Under the pieces are notes generated by a model, which saw nothing but the letters and a program-made list of their open reading frames with translations, did no database searches and had not been told where the DNA came from. A program made the position numbers and the translations under genes. From assembly GCA_902702965.1 (NCBI GenBank), contig CACRXP010000017.1, forward strand, positions 1,316 to 65,315: DNA of 64,000 nt. The letters are read 5' to 3'. Each line of letters starts with the position of its first letter. The first letter of the stretch is position 1. Source of the stretch: Spirometra erinaceieuropaei (lineage: Eukaryota; Platyhelminthes; Cestoda; Diphyllobothriidea; Diphyllobothriidae). Of the stretch, positions 12,305 to 22,464 are shown piece by piece.

Positions 12305-12604
12305 GGTGGATCGGTCAAAAGTTAAATCGGTGTTTCTTTACTGACATATTTATTTCACAGCACATTTGGTACTGGATTGGGTCAATTAATTAATACCCAC
12401 AATCTTTGTTTAGAAAAGGTTCAGGCGAGGACATGATATCGGTAATTTCTTCAGAGCTTATTACCCGTTATTAAGAGATTTGTGCGAAACAGGACCTGTA
12501 ACTTAAAATCCAGTTTCATTTATATCACCTCAAGACGCCTGGACAGATTTACGATCTGGCAGAAGGAGACACGTTTGTTGGGATAAGAGATTTATTAGCC
12601 TGAC

Positions 12605-12640
12605 GTTTCGGACTCCTGTTCGAACACATCATCAGAGACA
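12605..12640 (-). ncRNA. Hammerhead-like PLE terminal motif
   Basis: Read on the minus strand: CTGATGA, a partly paired hairpin (GTTC/GAGTCC arms with a GAACAG loop), then GAAAC and GTCAGGCTAATAAA. The same block lies downstream of PLE coding regions at 46307-46340 and 52970-53005. No PLE coding sequence is recognisable beside this copy, so it is a solitary terminus. Confidence 0.45.
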
Positions 12641-12700
12641 AAAGCAAATACTGGTGGTTCAGGCAAAAGGGGCTGCTGCATTTACCACTCGTATTTTCTT

Positions 12701-12741
12701 TTGTCTCTGATGGGAGGTTCGAGCAGGAATCCGAATTGTCG
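12701..12741 (+). ncRNA. Degraded hammerhead-like PLE terminal motif (inverted partner)
   Basis: Plus-strand copy of the block at 12605-12640, reading TTTGTCTCTGATGGGAGG then a GTTC/GAATCC hairpin and CCGAA. The core is damaged (CTGATGG for CTGATGA, GAAT for GAAA). With 12605-12640 it forms an inverted pair about 65 bases apart. Confidence 0.35.
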
Positions 12742-14759
12742 GGCAAAATAATGTTCTTGTCCGAGCAATCATGTCTCCTTCTCCAAGACTGTTTCCTGAG
12801 AATCGTCTTTTCGCTTTACATTCGCTCATTAATGCCCGTTGAGGATTAATTGAGAGGAAGAAACGCATACTATGACTGTAAGGGCAGTAGGCATTAAAAC
12901 ACAATTCAAGTTTGTCGGCAGACCATATTTGTGGGACCTGAACCCAAATCAGTGGGCTGTAAGAGGTCTCGCACCCGGTACACTTGTTTTTTTTATCGAT
13001 TTAAGCAGTAGGTGGATGTGTGAGGTGATAGTGTCGCCACATATTTATAACTCCAATTATTGATACGTACGCACTTCGAAGCAGATTTCGATGCAGTGTT
13101 GACTGTCGCATTGGCTGATTTAATGGTCTTCTCATCAGGCAATAGTTGCTAGGTCAAAATCAACACCTTTTCGCATGTAATAAGTTCCTCGTTAGGATTC
13201 TAATAACCAGATGACCTTCCAAGTCCTTTGTAATGTTTATGCCAAACTTTATTCCTACTTACGCAGCAAAAACTCTAATCTCTGGTACGAAGTAGATTAA
13301 GTTAGTAAAGTTAGCAAAGTAACCTTTGTTTTAGATCGAGTGAGCTGAGTTTATAAATACTTTACTCACATCATTGTAAGCTTATTCTAAAGTTATCTAG
13401 CTTAAAACCTCAAAAAGTCCCAATGAACCTTTTTTTCACATTGCAACCGAGAGTGTGTAGTGTCACTCTTTCGCAATTTCAAATAATCCTCTTCAAAGTA
13501 GCCTTTGCTTGCGCTGGGACAGCAGTTGCATATTTCTTGACACAAGTCCACTGTGCGCCACCAAGTAATTTCCAAATTTTATAAATAATATCGCCTACTG
13601 TTAGTATATTAATCTCTAATGACGCAAGCGAAGCATGTAAATTAAGTCGAATATTCCTTACGCGAATGCCCTGCGCCAAACTGAGATGAAAAAAACTTTT
13701 TCTCGCAATTCTCTTAATACTAAGCACACTCAAGAACGGTTACGAAACCTAAGTCTGCCTATAGTTTTTGTATACATTTCCGAAAACAAATAAACTATGT
13801 CGATGTAATGGATATTTGGAAACATTGTGAGTCATGCATGCTTTAAGCATGGTATCGTCTCACTAAATGAGAAAAAATCGAGTTGATTTGGAAGAAAAAA
13901 ATGGGTATAGTCCGCATTAACATTCTGAAGATAATGGATATATCCCTAAAGAATGCTTGTGACTGTGAAAAAAAGAAATGTGCTAAAGTATCTCAGCACA
14001 ACCATATAGGTACACCACGTTAAGTCTTGTCTCGTATAAAATAAGGCATGATAGTCTCACTTAATACATGCTGATATTGAGTTCAGAGATGTGTCTATAT
14101 TCTACAGTAAACCGCCTCCGGGGGGCGGGGAATTTTTTATGGTAAACTACTGATCTTTTCTCAAGGATTGCAGTGCCATGATATTATTCTAAGTAATAAT
14201 GATGTTACGAAAATTGACTGGTTTATCGAGACAATGCGATTCCAACAGTGTGTCGGCGTTCAAAAACAGACAAACACCTGACAGACCGAAATCGACAAAG
14301 CCGGGACAGTGGACATAGAAAATACAGAGGATAAGAGTAAACAAATGACGAGGTCATTTGCGGTTAATGTGGCCGTATTCAGAGTGCCAAATATTGCTCA
14401 TCCTTTTGGAAGCAATGCAGATTTACGCACAAACAGCCATAAAATAAATCAGGAAAGGGCGATTTTTAGGCTACATCATCGCCATCGAACAAGATCGTCG
14501 TTGGCTGCTCGTATTTTTTGGCAGAATCAGAGGACACATTGAGGCTCGAATATTTGAATACTGCCCTGAGAGTGATCACGGATCCAGACTTGGCAGATGT
14601 CATTGGCTTATTTGAAGTCAGGTTAAATCGCTTAGTGATGGTCGGTGCAATGTTCGCGTGACTGATGACCTGATTGTTCGACTTGCTGGCCCTTTTGACC
14701 GATTGTTGAAGGATATACAATTTACCTGAATGCAAGATTTAATTATCTGATTAAAGGAA
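12742..14759. other. No confirmed gene
   Basis: Holds short frames only. A minus-strand frame at 13479-13667 follows a possible acceptor and ends in a helix-like segment starting with Trp; it resembles the end of family exon B weakly and lacks its terminal cysteine. Nothing else is supported. Confidence 0.4.
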
Positions 14760-16480
14760 ACTGCTCACCGAATAGAGGAATTTGTTCGACTGACGCTTTG
14801 AAGAGCTTCGTCGCCTCTACATTATTAAAGCGTCTAGTGCAAAGATCGATCATCATGTTAAATAGATTACATAATTATTTGACCCTGAGCTGATCGATTT
14901 TTTATGCTTGCGCGGCCGTGGCCTACTGGCCGTCGTTTGTGAGGGGTCGTGGACTCCTGTGTCGTGTGTCGTCACCCCAAATGAGGTAAGTCGCGCTTGC
15001 GTCCACCCTTTGGGTGAGTTTGCTGACAAGCCGTGTTCGCTGGGCATTACTAAGCTCCGTTTGATTGTCTTGTCCTCGTCACGGCGTATGCAGTGACGAA
15101 GGACTTTGTAGGGCGAATGAAGGTCTAGATGTATGTTGATGGAGTCGGCGTCTGAGTACGAATCCCGGAATTTGAGACGTTCTGCTCTCGAGGTGCCCAA
15201 GCCTAAGACGGCTGCTCCCTGAAATCAAAACTGTGGCCAGGCTCTCCGATGTGAGACGTAAGCTTTTAGTTTGGGTCCACTATCCGATTTGCCAAGTTGT
15301 AATCATGCACTGGGGCCTACAATTTCCGTCGGATATATCTAACAGTTTCATGGGGTGGCAATATGTATTTGGGTTGTGTCAGACGTCAACAAATTGTTGC
15401 CTGAGGTCGATGGGCAATGCCTTACCTGACAGGATGTAACTATCGTGAAACCGCCTTGGAGACTCCTTTAATTTAGGGGATAGCCCTACAGATTTCGGGT
15501 TGTTCTTCTTGTGGCCGTTATTCGTTCACTCGTCGCTTATTTTGCTTGAAAACGTAGCTTGGGTATACATTTGCCCCGAAAGACATCATGAAGGTATTGT
15601 CGTTCAATTGTTTTGTCGGCCGGTGTGCTGCAGTGTATTTCACCTCTTTGGAATAAAGTACCGACACAGTTGTGTTTGTGAGAGACGGGGTGATTGTTTT
15701 TCAAGTGTATTATGTGTCTTTTGTTGTGGGCTTTTCGAAAACGGTAGTTGACCAGTTGCACATTGACGCATAAGGACACCGAGGAATGGAAGATGATTGT
15801 TTGTTTCAGCTTCCATCGTGAATAAGATATTCGGGTCAACCGAGTTCAGGTAGTCTTTAAGGCACTCCACGTCAGATGATTTGACAATGATGAATGTTTC
15901 ATCGACATAAAAAGTCCAGCACTTTGGTTGACATTTATTAAACAAAAATTGTCCTCTCCGTTAAACAATCATTACGGAAATCCACCCTGATATTGGGAAG
16001 CAAATAAGCGTGTTCATTCACTTTTCCACCAACGTGAAATATGATTGTACGCAATGCCGCAAGATCCTCATGAAATGTTTGGTATTCAAGGGATTTTCTC
16101 CCTCGTTGTTGCGATCAACCAGGAGTGGTCTCACAACATCCATCAATAGCTGTTGTGAAATGGAGGAGACTAGTGAAACAAAACGAAAAGATACCACGCA
16201 TTCCTCTGTCTCTAATTTCTTTTTCAGGTACTGATTGGCAAAAGCTACTGCTGTTGGCTAACCTCCTGCTAGGAGCTTAAGACGGCAAACATTCATTTTG
16301 CCAAATCGTACGTAGGAGTGTCACGTAGGGAAACGTGTGCCTAAGCAGTATGTTTGCCTTCTATACCATCGGCAGACCGTTAAACCCTGCAGTGGCAGAG
16401 TCAGTGGGTTTCCTACGAAAGAAATCTCAAACCTTGATTATCCCAGCAGGTGAGGACAGCTAAAGAGAAAAAAAAACGAT
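14760..16480 (-). mobile_element. Penelope-like element with reverse transcriptase and GIY-YIG remnants
   Basis: On the minus strand 16450-15640 reads as a PLE reverse transcriptase, with finger-region remnants first and then the catalytic motif W-T-F-Y-V-D-E-T-F (usual Y-V-D-D-T-F, second Asp changed to Glu), followed by P-F-L-G-V. Further along, 15200-15090 reads G-T-S-R-A-E-R and S-D-A-D-S-I-N-I-H-L-D-L, the segment that follows the GIY-YIG core in the other PLEs here. The element ends in a hammerhead-like motif at 14765-14835. Several frameshifts make it inactive. Confidence 0.75.
14765..14835 (-). ncRNA. Hammerhead-like motif at a PLE end
   Basis: Minus strand: TAATAATG, then a hairpin with AGAG/CTCT arms, then TTCAAAGCGTCAGTC. 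Plus-orientation relatives at 16535-16600 and 17285-17345 read CTTCGAAAC in the equivalent place, so this copy has a damaged core. Confidence 0.3.
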
Positions 16481-16534
16481 CAGCCCAAGAAAAAATTATT
16501 TGACTGTCTATTCAAGATTCTGATCGATTATTGT

Positions 16535-16600
16535 ACTAGACGCTTTGTTGATGGGGAGGCGTCCAGCATTTCGAAACGTCAAACAAACACTCCCCCTTCA
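16535..16600 (+). ncRNA. PLE terminal motif, inverted, copy 1
   Basis: GACGCTTTGTTGATGGGG, a GAGGCGTCC segment, then CATTTCGAAACGTCAAAC. It is the opposite-strand relative of the motif at 14765-14835 and the direct repeat of 17285-17345. Confidence 0.35.
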
Positions 16601-17284
16601 TCAGATTATCGACCCGGACGCCGTTCGTTTGCTAACATGTGGTTTCAATCAGCCTCCACGTCAGGTTCATCAGACAGCGCTGGACGTTTCTGAATGAAAT
16701 CATTTTATGCAAGAACTTTACAGCAATCCGCCCTGACATTGGGAAGTCAATAGGAATGCATTTAATTTTTTCACACATTTGTCCACGAGGATGAAATATG
16801 TTTTTAGGAAACGCCGTTAGATTTCAAATAGATGTACAGTCTTCAGAGCGTTGTCTCTTTCGTTGTAGTGATCAGCCAGGAGTTGTTTTAAAACGTTACT
16901 TACTAGTTTTTTGTGGCATGGAGGTGAATATTGAAACACAATCAAAAGATGCAATGTAACCATCAGACTCTATTCTCTGTTTCGGTAATTGATTAACAGA
17001 AGCCAGTGTTGTCGGCGAATTTTCCGCTAGGAGCCTAAGACAGGAAAATATTCATTTGACCAAATGGTATGCAGGAGTGCCACGTAGGGAAACGATGTGT
17101 CTAGGTGGTCGATTCGCATTGTGTACCATCGGCAGACCGTAAAACCATGCGGTGGCAGAGTGAGAGGTTTTCAAACGAAACCAACCTCAAACTATGATTG
17201 CCCTTCTAGACTAATGCAGCAAAAGAAGAAAATAAAGCGATCGACACAGTGCTAAATAAGTCGACTGTCTATTCAAAAGTCTGA

Positions 17285-17345
17285 TCGATTTTCCACTTAT
17301 CGCTTTGATAATGGATAGCCGCCAAGCTCTTCGAAACATCAGCCT
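17285..17345 (+). ncRNA. PLE terminal motif, inverted, copy 2
   Basis: CGCTTTGATAATGG, a hairpin segment, then CTCTTCGAAACATCAG. Tandem partner of 16535-16600. The GAAA box is kept while the CTGATGA-like box is TTGATAA. Confidence 0.35.
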
Positions 17346-17475
17346 GTCAATTCCCTCGATCCGATGAACACTTCGATTTCATCAGATTATCGACACGGAT
17401 GTCGTTTGTTTGCTAACCTGTGCTTTCAATCAGCCTCCACGTCAGTTTCATCAGACAGCGCCAGACGTGTATCAA

Positions 17476-18767
17476 GGAAGTCAGTTTATTTATTGCCGTT
17501 TGTAAAAGGCGAGGCCAATCCAGCCGTTAAGTGTCTCATGTCGGCGGAATTATACACGCAGTGGGGACGGACGCCACGGTAAATGCCATAAATCCGGATC
17601 GTACGTGCAAAGGGAAAAATTAGTTAATTATGTGAAGCCACTTTTCTAACGCGATTTTTAAAAATTCGTTTTTAGTTTTTACTATTACAAATAGTGGCAA
17701 TCAATATAGGAAGCAGTAACTATTCCTCACGACGGTGATTTGCCTATGATATCACGCGTTTTGCTCAACTCAATGGTGTCAAATTCACAAAATAATTAGA
17801 ACACTGCTCAACATTTTCATAAGTTGTTGACCAGTTATCAGAAAAAATGAGATTTCCTCAAATAATGTTCGACGGAATAACGTCGTTGAAGGCGTCTTAT
17901 ATGAACTGAGAACAATATTTATTTTTAACCTGAACCTGAACCTGATTTTGTCAATAGAATCAAAGAGACGAGTCGCAGGAAGCAGTCTTAAAGAAGAAGG
18001 CACGATTGCTGGGACAAGATCGTGTCTTGTTCTTCAAGAAAGTTAATTCCTTTTCGTGGGTCTTAGTGATTGGTTGGGCATGAGGTATCTGTTCGCAAAA
18101 TGCGCCGCCCGTAATATACGCCGAACACTGCCATCTGACAACAACATATGAGTTTACTCGGTGTGAGGGCCATCGTTGGGTTATGTGCGAATAAATTGAG
18201 TAGCGTGCAGTTTGCCGTCAATCACCTTGGCTATGCCGTGCGGAGAAGTCATCTTACAGTCAACAGTCTTCGTGCTGGTGCATGCAGTCAGTGCCAACAC
18301 AAATATTCTACGTAAGTAACGCTTTCCGAACTACGCAAAGGCTTATTTCATTTTGTTGCACTTTTTGGTTATAATTCCTTCAGTGATTCACACCACACAT
18401 AAACAAATGTTTGTTTAAAGTAATAGACGGGAGACATAAACACATACATATGGTTGAAAAACCGGTAAATTGGCCCGTACGTTCTTGTTCTGTGGTCTTT
18501 AGAATCCCCATTTGCTTAAATGCTTTAAATTGCAGGTAAATCTGCAGCCGACGACATAGAGACTGTCAAAATAAATATTCAGCAGACAATTTGTTCAAAA
18601 TTAATGCTCCTCTATCGGCTGTGCGTATAATGCTTTGTCATACTGACTCAGTAACGTTCGTTTATACTAAGAAAATGGTGGGAAAACACCTGTGAACTTT
18701 CGTTTGGTTATAAACATGTCAAAAAAGACATAACTCTGTTGTAAATACACTGCAAAGAAGTGATTTA
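17476..18767. other. No gene seen
   Basis: AT-rich. A minus-strand frame at 17785-18003 ends with a segment slightly like family exon B but has no acceptor in the right phase. I do not call it. Confidence 0.45.
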
Positions 18768-18982
18768 AAGCACTGCGTGGCACAGCCCCGTAGGTGCATA
18801 CAAGCACATTGATGTAAACGCTACCCACTCATGCATCATAAGTAGATCGAGCGTATCATTGGTCTGTTGGAAGTATGTGGCTGTGAATTTGACGTGGATG
18901 TGAGAACTTTGCGTGTGGAGTCCACACTTGGGGATGGAACAGTAAAAGCCGACAGGGCCTTCCCCGCTGCAACCGTTCTGCA
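18768..18982 (-). pseudogene. Family copy 5, exon A (disrupted)
   Basis: Entered after the acceptor CAATTTTCTTTCAG with the family's layout of two bases, three codons, then Cys. Cys-x-Gly and Gly-Phe-Tyr match copy 2, and the segment F-T-A-T...T-L-D-L-L-M-M...C aligns without gaps over 28 residues to F-S-A-S...T-Q-L-F-M-R...C. After that cysteine the similarity ends and a TAA stop follows 12 codons later, so the last third of the exon is lost. No convincing exon B lies downstream on this strand. Confidence 0.5.
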
Positions 18983-19498
18983 CTGAAAGAAAATTGAAGT
19001 CGCTGACGTAGTTTCAACAGATGATTGCGGAAGATGAGCGTGTATGCAGGAGTTAAATAATCGTTGAGGTCAAAGCAACAACGCAGGCTATACATAATGT
19101 GGAAAGAAAGTTAAGAACCCCCTTACAACAGCCTGTACGAAAGTGGATTGATGTGACCGTCGGTCGTCTATTTACCTAAGACAATACCGAATACCGACTA
19201 CATCGCTTCAAATGTGGTGTGCGTATGCTACGGTTAAGTAATGGACTATCCGAGTGTAGACATGGTAAACATAACGCACATCTGGGTGGAGTTTGCGTGA
19301 TACAGGTAGCTCAAATGATACATGCGGACCGTAAGTACCGTAGATGTGCTAACTCCTGAAATGTCATCTAAAAAGACTTATTTCGCTTTAAGAGTGGCAT
19401 TATGTATATTGAATTTTTTTATGCTTTATATGTGTTAATGTATCCAAATGGAAGAAACATTGGTCCTACTATACGTGTATGCACAAGTTACACACCTA
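18983..19498. other. Intergenic, with a short snap-back element relic
   Basis: No gene. The stretch at 19337-19380 (GTAGATGTGCTAACTCCTG and the following AAATGTCA) is a short relic of the snap-back element terminus. Confidence 0.5.
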
Positions 19499-20484
19499 CA
19501 GTAGATGTGCTAACTCATGAAATGTCAACCAAAATTTCGAAATGCGTTCTCGTATCGAAAAGATAAATTAAGTAGTGCTGTAAAACTAATCATGATGCAG
19601 CATTTATCTATAATGATCCGGTTCCCAAGCAATGTCGGATTTAGAAAGAACTTATTATTGGTTGCATGCAAGATCTTTACCCTGCAAAACATGACTACGT
19701 ATGTAGCATGCAATTTTCTCATTGACTTACGATGCCCTTCAATTATATTTCATGGAAACATTCTATATAAATATTCATTCTTTCACTTATTCGGTAGAAA
19801 ATTACGTCTTCTTCCAATTTCATACTCAAAAAAGTGTCTAATTCGGTTTTAAAATCTTTTCTTATTTATGAATAATTTTAAACCCGACAGGCTGTTACAG
19901 TTGCATTCAGGGTTTCATATCTACAAGCTTTATATTTTCCGTGTACGAAAATCCATGCAGTTCTCTACGGTGTTAAGAGGAGACTATATGAGCTTCATGA
20001 AATTAAGCAGTGGATTTGAGCAATATTGTTAAGTGTGCAAGCCACATTCGTAAATATGTATACATGACGCTTCATGAACAGCTATTTAATGGTAACAAAA
20101 ATATCGCAAAATAAGAAACTTTTTTTAAAACCAAATTATACTCTTTTTTGAGTGTGATGTGGGAAAAAGACGTAATTTTCTACCGGATACTTAAAAGAAT
20201 GAATATTTTTATGCATGTCTTTTTTATATATAATTGCATTTTCAAGGGCATCTAAAATCAGTGAGAAAATAGCATGCCACTTAAGCAGTCATTGTTTGAA
20301 GTGTGTGGATCTTGCATGCAGCCGAAAATAAGCTGTTTCTAAAGCGGACACCCTGAGGTAACCGGATCATGTTAGATTTATGCTGCATTATGATTCGTTT
20401 TACAACAATACTTAATTAATCTGTTCAAAACGAGAACGCATTTCGAAATTTCGGTTGAAATTTCATGAGTTAGCACATCTACTG
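19499..20484. mobile_element. Complete snap-back TA-flanked element (986 bp)
   Basis: Best-preserved copy. It starts CAGTAGATGTGCTAACTCAT after TA and ends ATGAGTTAGCACATCTACTG before TA, perfect inverted termini. The arms remain complementary inward: ATTACGTCTTC near 19800 pairs with GAAGACGTAAT-like sequence near 20170. It carries no transposase. The frames at 19517-19852 and 20378-20680 are made of repeat sequence. TA duplication and CAGT ends point to a Tc1/mariner-type enzyme acting in trans (inference). Confidence 0.88.
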
Positions 20485-21179
20485 TAGTTGAGAAAAACCA
20501 CGAAAAACGCGTAAGAATTCGGTCATGTGACTTTGATTGAGTAGGACAATTATTTGTGCGATGTGCTCGGGCCCGAACTGCATTACCTGTTGCCCAATAA
20601 GAATTAATAGTGATTAACCTACCTGTGCATGACAGTGCACTATCAAGGTCAGGGGTGCTGATTGGCCACTCTATAACCAATGACGATTCGCCGCGTCATG
20701 AGCGCATAACACTTGTGTTGTCAGCTGTGCTTGCTTCAGTCCTACCTGCAAACAGCCCCTGGTTTGCACGCATAAAACGCCAATCGGTTGGTGAAACAGT
20801 CGACCGAGGTTATTACAATGTTCACTGTGTACTCCACAGCGCAGTAAAGGCAGGGTTGGTGACCTGCGCGGCAAAGCAGTTTATAGTGGTTTTAAACGTG
20901 CGCAGAATCCTAGCTCTCTCTCTCTCTATGTCTTCCCACCAAGATCCGGTGTAAAAAGTAGTCTAAAAGTAAGGAGGTGGGTGATTCCAGGTGGCTGGCA
21001 CTGCGTAAAAACGCACAAAGACATACCATCACACCTCTTGGTCCACAGCGTACACTGAACAGGATTTATTGCCTCAGCAAACGAGGGATGTCACAGAACC
21101 CAGTTGGCGCGCGAAGAACGACAACTGGACTTGCCACCGGTCCTCAGCGTTCTCATTCCTGACCAAGCCTGCCAGTGTA
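20485..21179. other. Less AT-rich stretch, unidentified
   Basis: A stretch less AT-rich than its surroundings with overlapping open frames on both strands (20610-20954 plus, 20671-20874 minus) and a short CT run at 20912-20923. The frames show no domain and no splice-bounded pattern. It may be part of another dispersed repeat; I could not match it inside the window. Confidence 0.35.
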
Positions 21180-21360
21180 TCTACCGTATGCCCTGTTTTA
21201 GAGGAATATGACGAATTAGTTATAACGAGCCAAGCGGTCAAGTAATTCACATTGTCCTCACTGAAAAAATCTCGGTGCCACGTTGGGATTCGAACACACG
21301 ACAGCAAGGAGGCGGCTTTAGTACCGCCAATGCTCTGGCCACCTGACCTGTGAGGCCCCA
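21180..21360 (-). mobile_element. tRNA-derived SINE, copy 1
   Basis: On the minus strand it starts GGGGCCTCACAGGTCAGGTGG, an A-box-like element, and has the B box GTGTTCGAATCCC (21286-21298) about 50 bases on, the spacing of a tRNA gene. It shares start, both boxes and spacer with 21794-21960, but not the full cloverleaf pairing expected of a tRNA gene. Transcription by RNA polymerase III is expected from the boxes. Confidence 0.75.
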
Positions 21361-21439
21361 TCGGGAGACATGAGTTTAATCACATTTGGGTCAATTTTAC
21401 CCGCCAAACCTTTTGCAACGTATGTAATTTCCCAAACTT

Positions 21440-21637
21440 GATACAGTAAGTCGACTGCGCAAGCAGGATTTTGAAAGTAATGCACATAAAATCAACTTGA
21501 TTACTACGAGGCTCACATAATTCATATTGAGACAAATGTGAAACATCCGACGCGCTAGTGGGATTTAAACCCATGATAGCAAGGTGACGGCTTTTTTACA
21601 TCCAATGCTGTTTTCATCTGGGCTACGAAGCCCTACC
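21440..21637 (-). mobile_element. tRNA-derived SINE, copy 2
   Basis: Minus strand begins GTAGGGCTTCGTAGCCCAG and has the B box GGGTTTAAATCCC at 21559-21571. It is more diverged than its neighbours, in the same orientation as copy 1. Confidence 0.65.
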
Positions 21638-21793
21638 GGGAACCTGGTACTCATGTAATGGATTCTAGGTCAATTATGAAGGAAATCCTGTTTGAGCATT
21701 CAAAGCACTGTGTCAGATTCAGTGGATTTCAGACGTTGCAGTAGGTTTGGCGGGCAACTTGTCCAAAATGTCATTATACTCAGCTCCCAATAT

Positions 21794-21960
21794 GGGGCCT
21801 CATAGCTCAGTTGGCAAGATAGTTGGCTGTACTAAAGCATTTCCGCTTACTGCGGTGAGTTTGAATCCCACCGTGTTGCCGTGTTTTTTCCCAGTTGAGT
21901 CAAGATCAATGTCTTACAATCTGCCAAAACGTATCTAAGGGTCAAGTAATTACCAAACTA
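21794..21960 (+). mobile_element. tRNA-derived SINE, copy 3
   Basis: Starts GGGGCCTCATAGCTCAGTTGG with a near-consensus A box (TAGCTCAGTTGG at 21803-21814) and has the B box GAGTTTGAATCCC at 21857-21869, followed by a non-tRNA tail. Best-preserved copy; opposite strand to copies 1 and 2. Confidence 0.8.
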
Positions 21961-22210
21961 ATTATTGACACTGATTACAGATTCGTTTGCCCTCCTTGTT
22001 GACGCATTCCGATCTATAGAAAAGACGCTTGCATTGGGAAATTTATGTTTAAACGATCGTGTCTACTTCTCATTAGACGCATCGCCGCGTGCTGCTGGGA
22101 TATGTGAGGCACTGTAAATGTATCAGACGAACTCGGAAACCATAAACATTTGAGCAGAATCGGTTGATTCCCACTATTACTTATGGCTGTTTACATTGTA
22201 TGTATCACAG

Positions 22211-22464
22211 TCGATTTGCGCTGCCCGGGTTCAGACATAGGATTCTACCCGCACCAATTCGTTGAGAAACGATTCGAAAATTCTCATGAATTCAGCGCCT
22301 CCATGCTGTACGCCCCAAAAAGCAGGACTCAACTTTTCATGAGGACATCAGCCAATCCACAAGTACACCAATGTTTCTACGTTGATCACGTTTTCGAGGC
22401 AAAATACTTCAGGATGTCATGCAACCTGACGTTCTCTAGTGTAGCATTTGACATTTTTCGAATG
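22211..22464 (+). CDS. Family copy 2, exon A (unknown protein)
   Basis: 84 codons between TGTATCACAG (phase 1 entry) and ATG|GTATGC (phase 0 exit). Key residues are Cys4-Pro-Gly-Ser, F-V-E-K-R-F at 16-21, N-P-Q-V-H-Q-C at 48-54, F-E-A-K-Y at 61-65 and Cys70-Asn-Leu-Thr-Phe. Copy 3 keeps nearly all of these. The alternation of hydrophobic and polar residues suggests beta strands. The intron to exon B at 24448 is 1983 bases. No membrane segment is visible. Function unknown. Confidence 0.85.

Larger units (their letters stand above)
15960..17475. repeat. Two tandem copies of a PLE segment (period about 750 bp)
   Basis: 15965-16690 and 16720-17475 are diverged direct copies. Shared blocks include CCGCCCTGA/CACCCTGAT...ATTGGGAAG at the start, TACCATCGGCAGACCGT near 16365 and 17125, and CAATCAGCCTCCACGTCAG near 16647 and 17428. 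Each unit holds part of the minus-strand reverse transcriptase and a plus-orientation terminal motif. Head-to-tail partial copies and inverted termini are known for PLEs. Confidence 0.75.

Noticed and set aside
13479..13667. Minus-strand frame with a Trp-led helix near its end, as a possible exon B for the truncated copy at 18768-18982
   Set aside because: Shorter than exon B by about 33 residues, lacks the terminal cysteine, and the only acceptor in the right phase is weak.
17785..18003. Minus-strand frame ending in a segment a little like exon B after its Trp
   Set aside because: No Trp, no cysteine at +24, and no acceptor in phase 0.
21180..21960. tRNA genes
   Set aside because: A and B boxes are present, but acceptor and anticodon stems do not pair and the same unit recurs with non-tRNA tails, so SINEs fit better.
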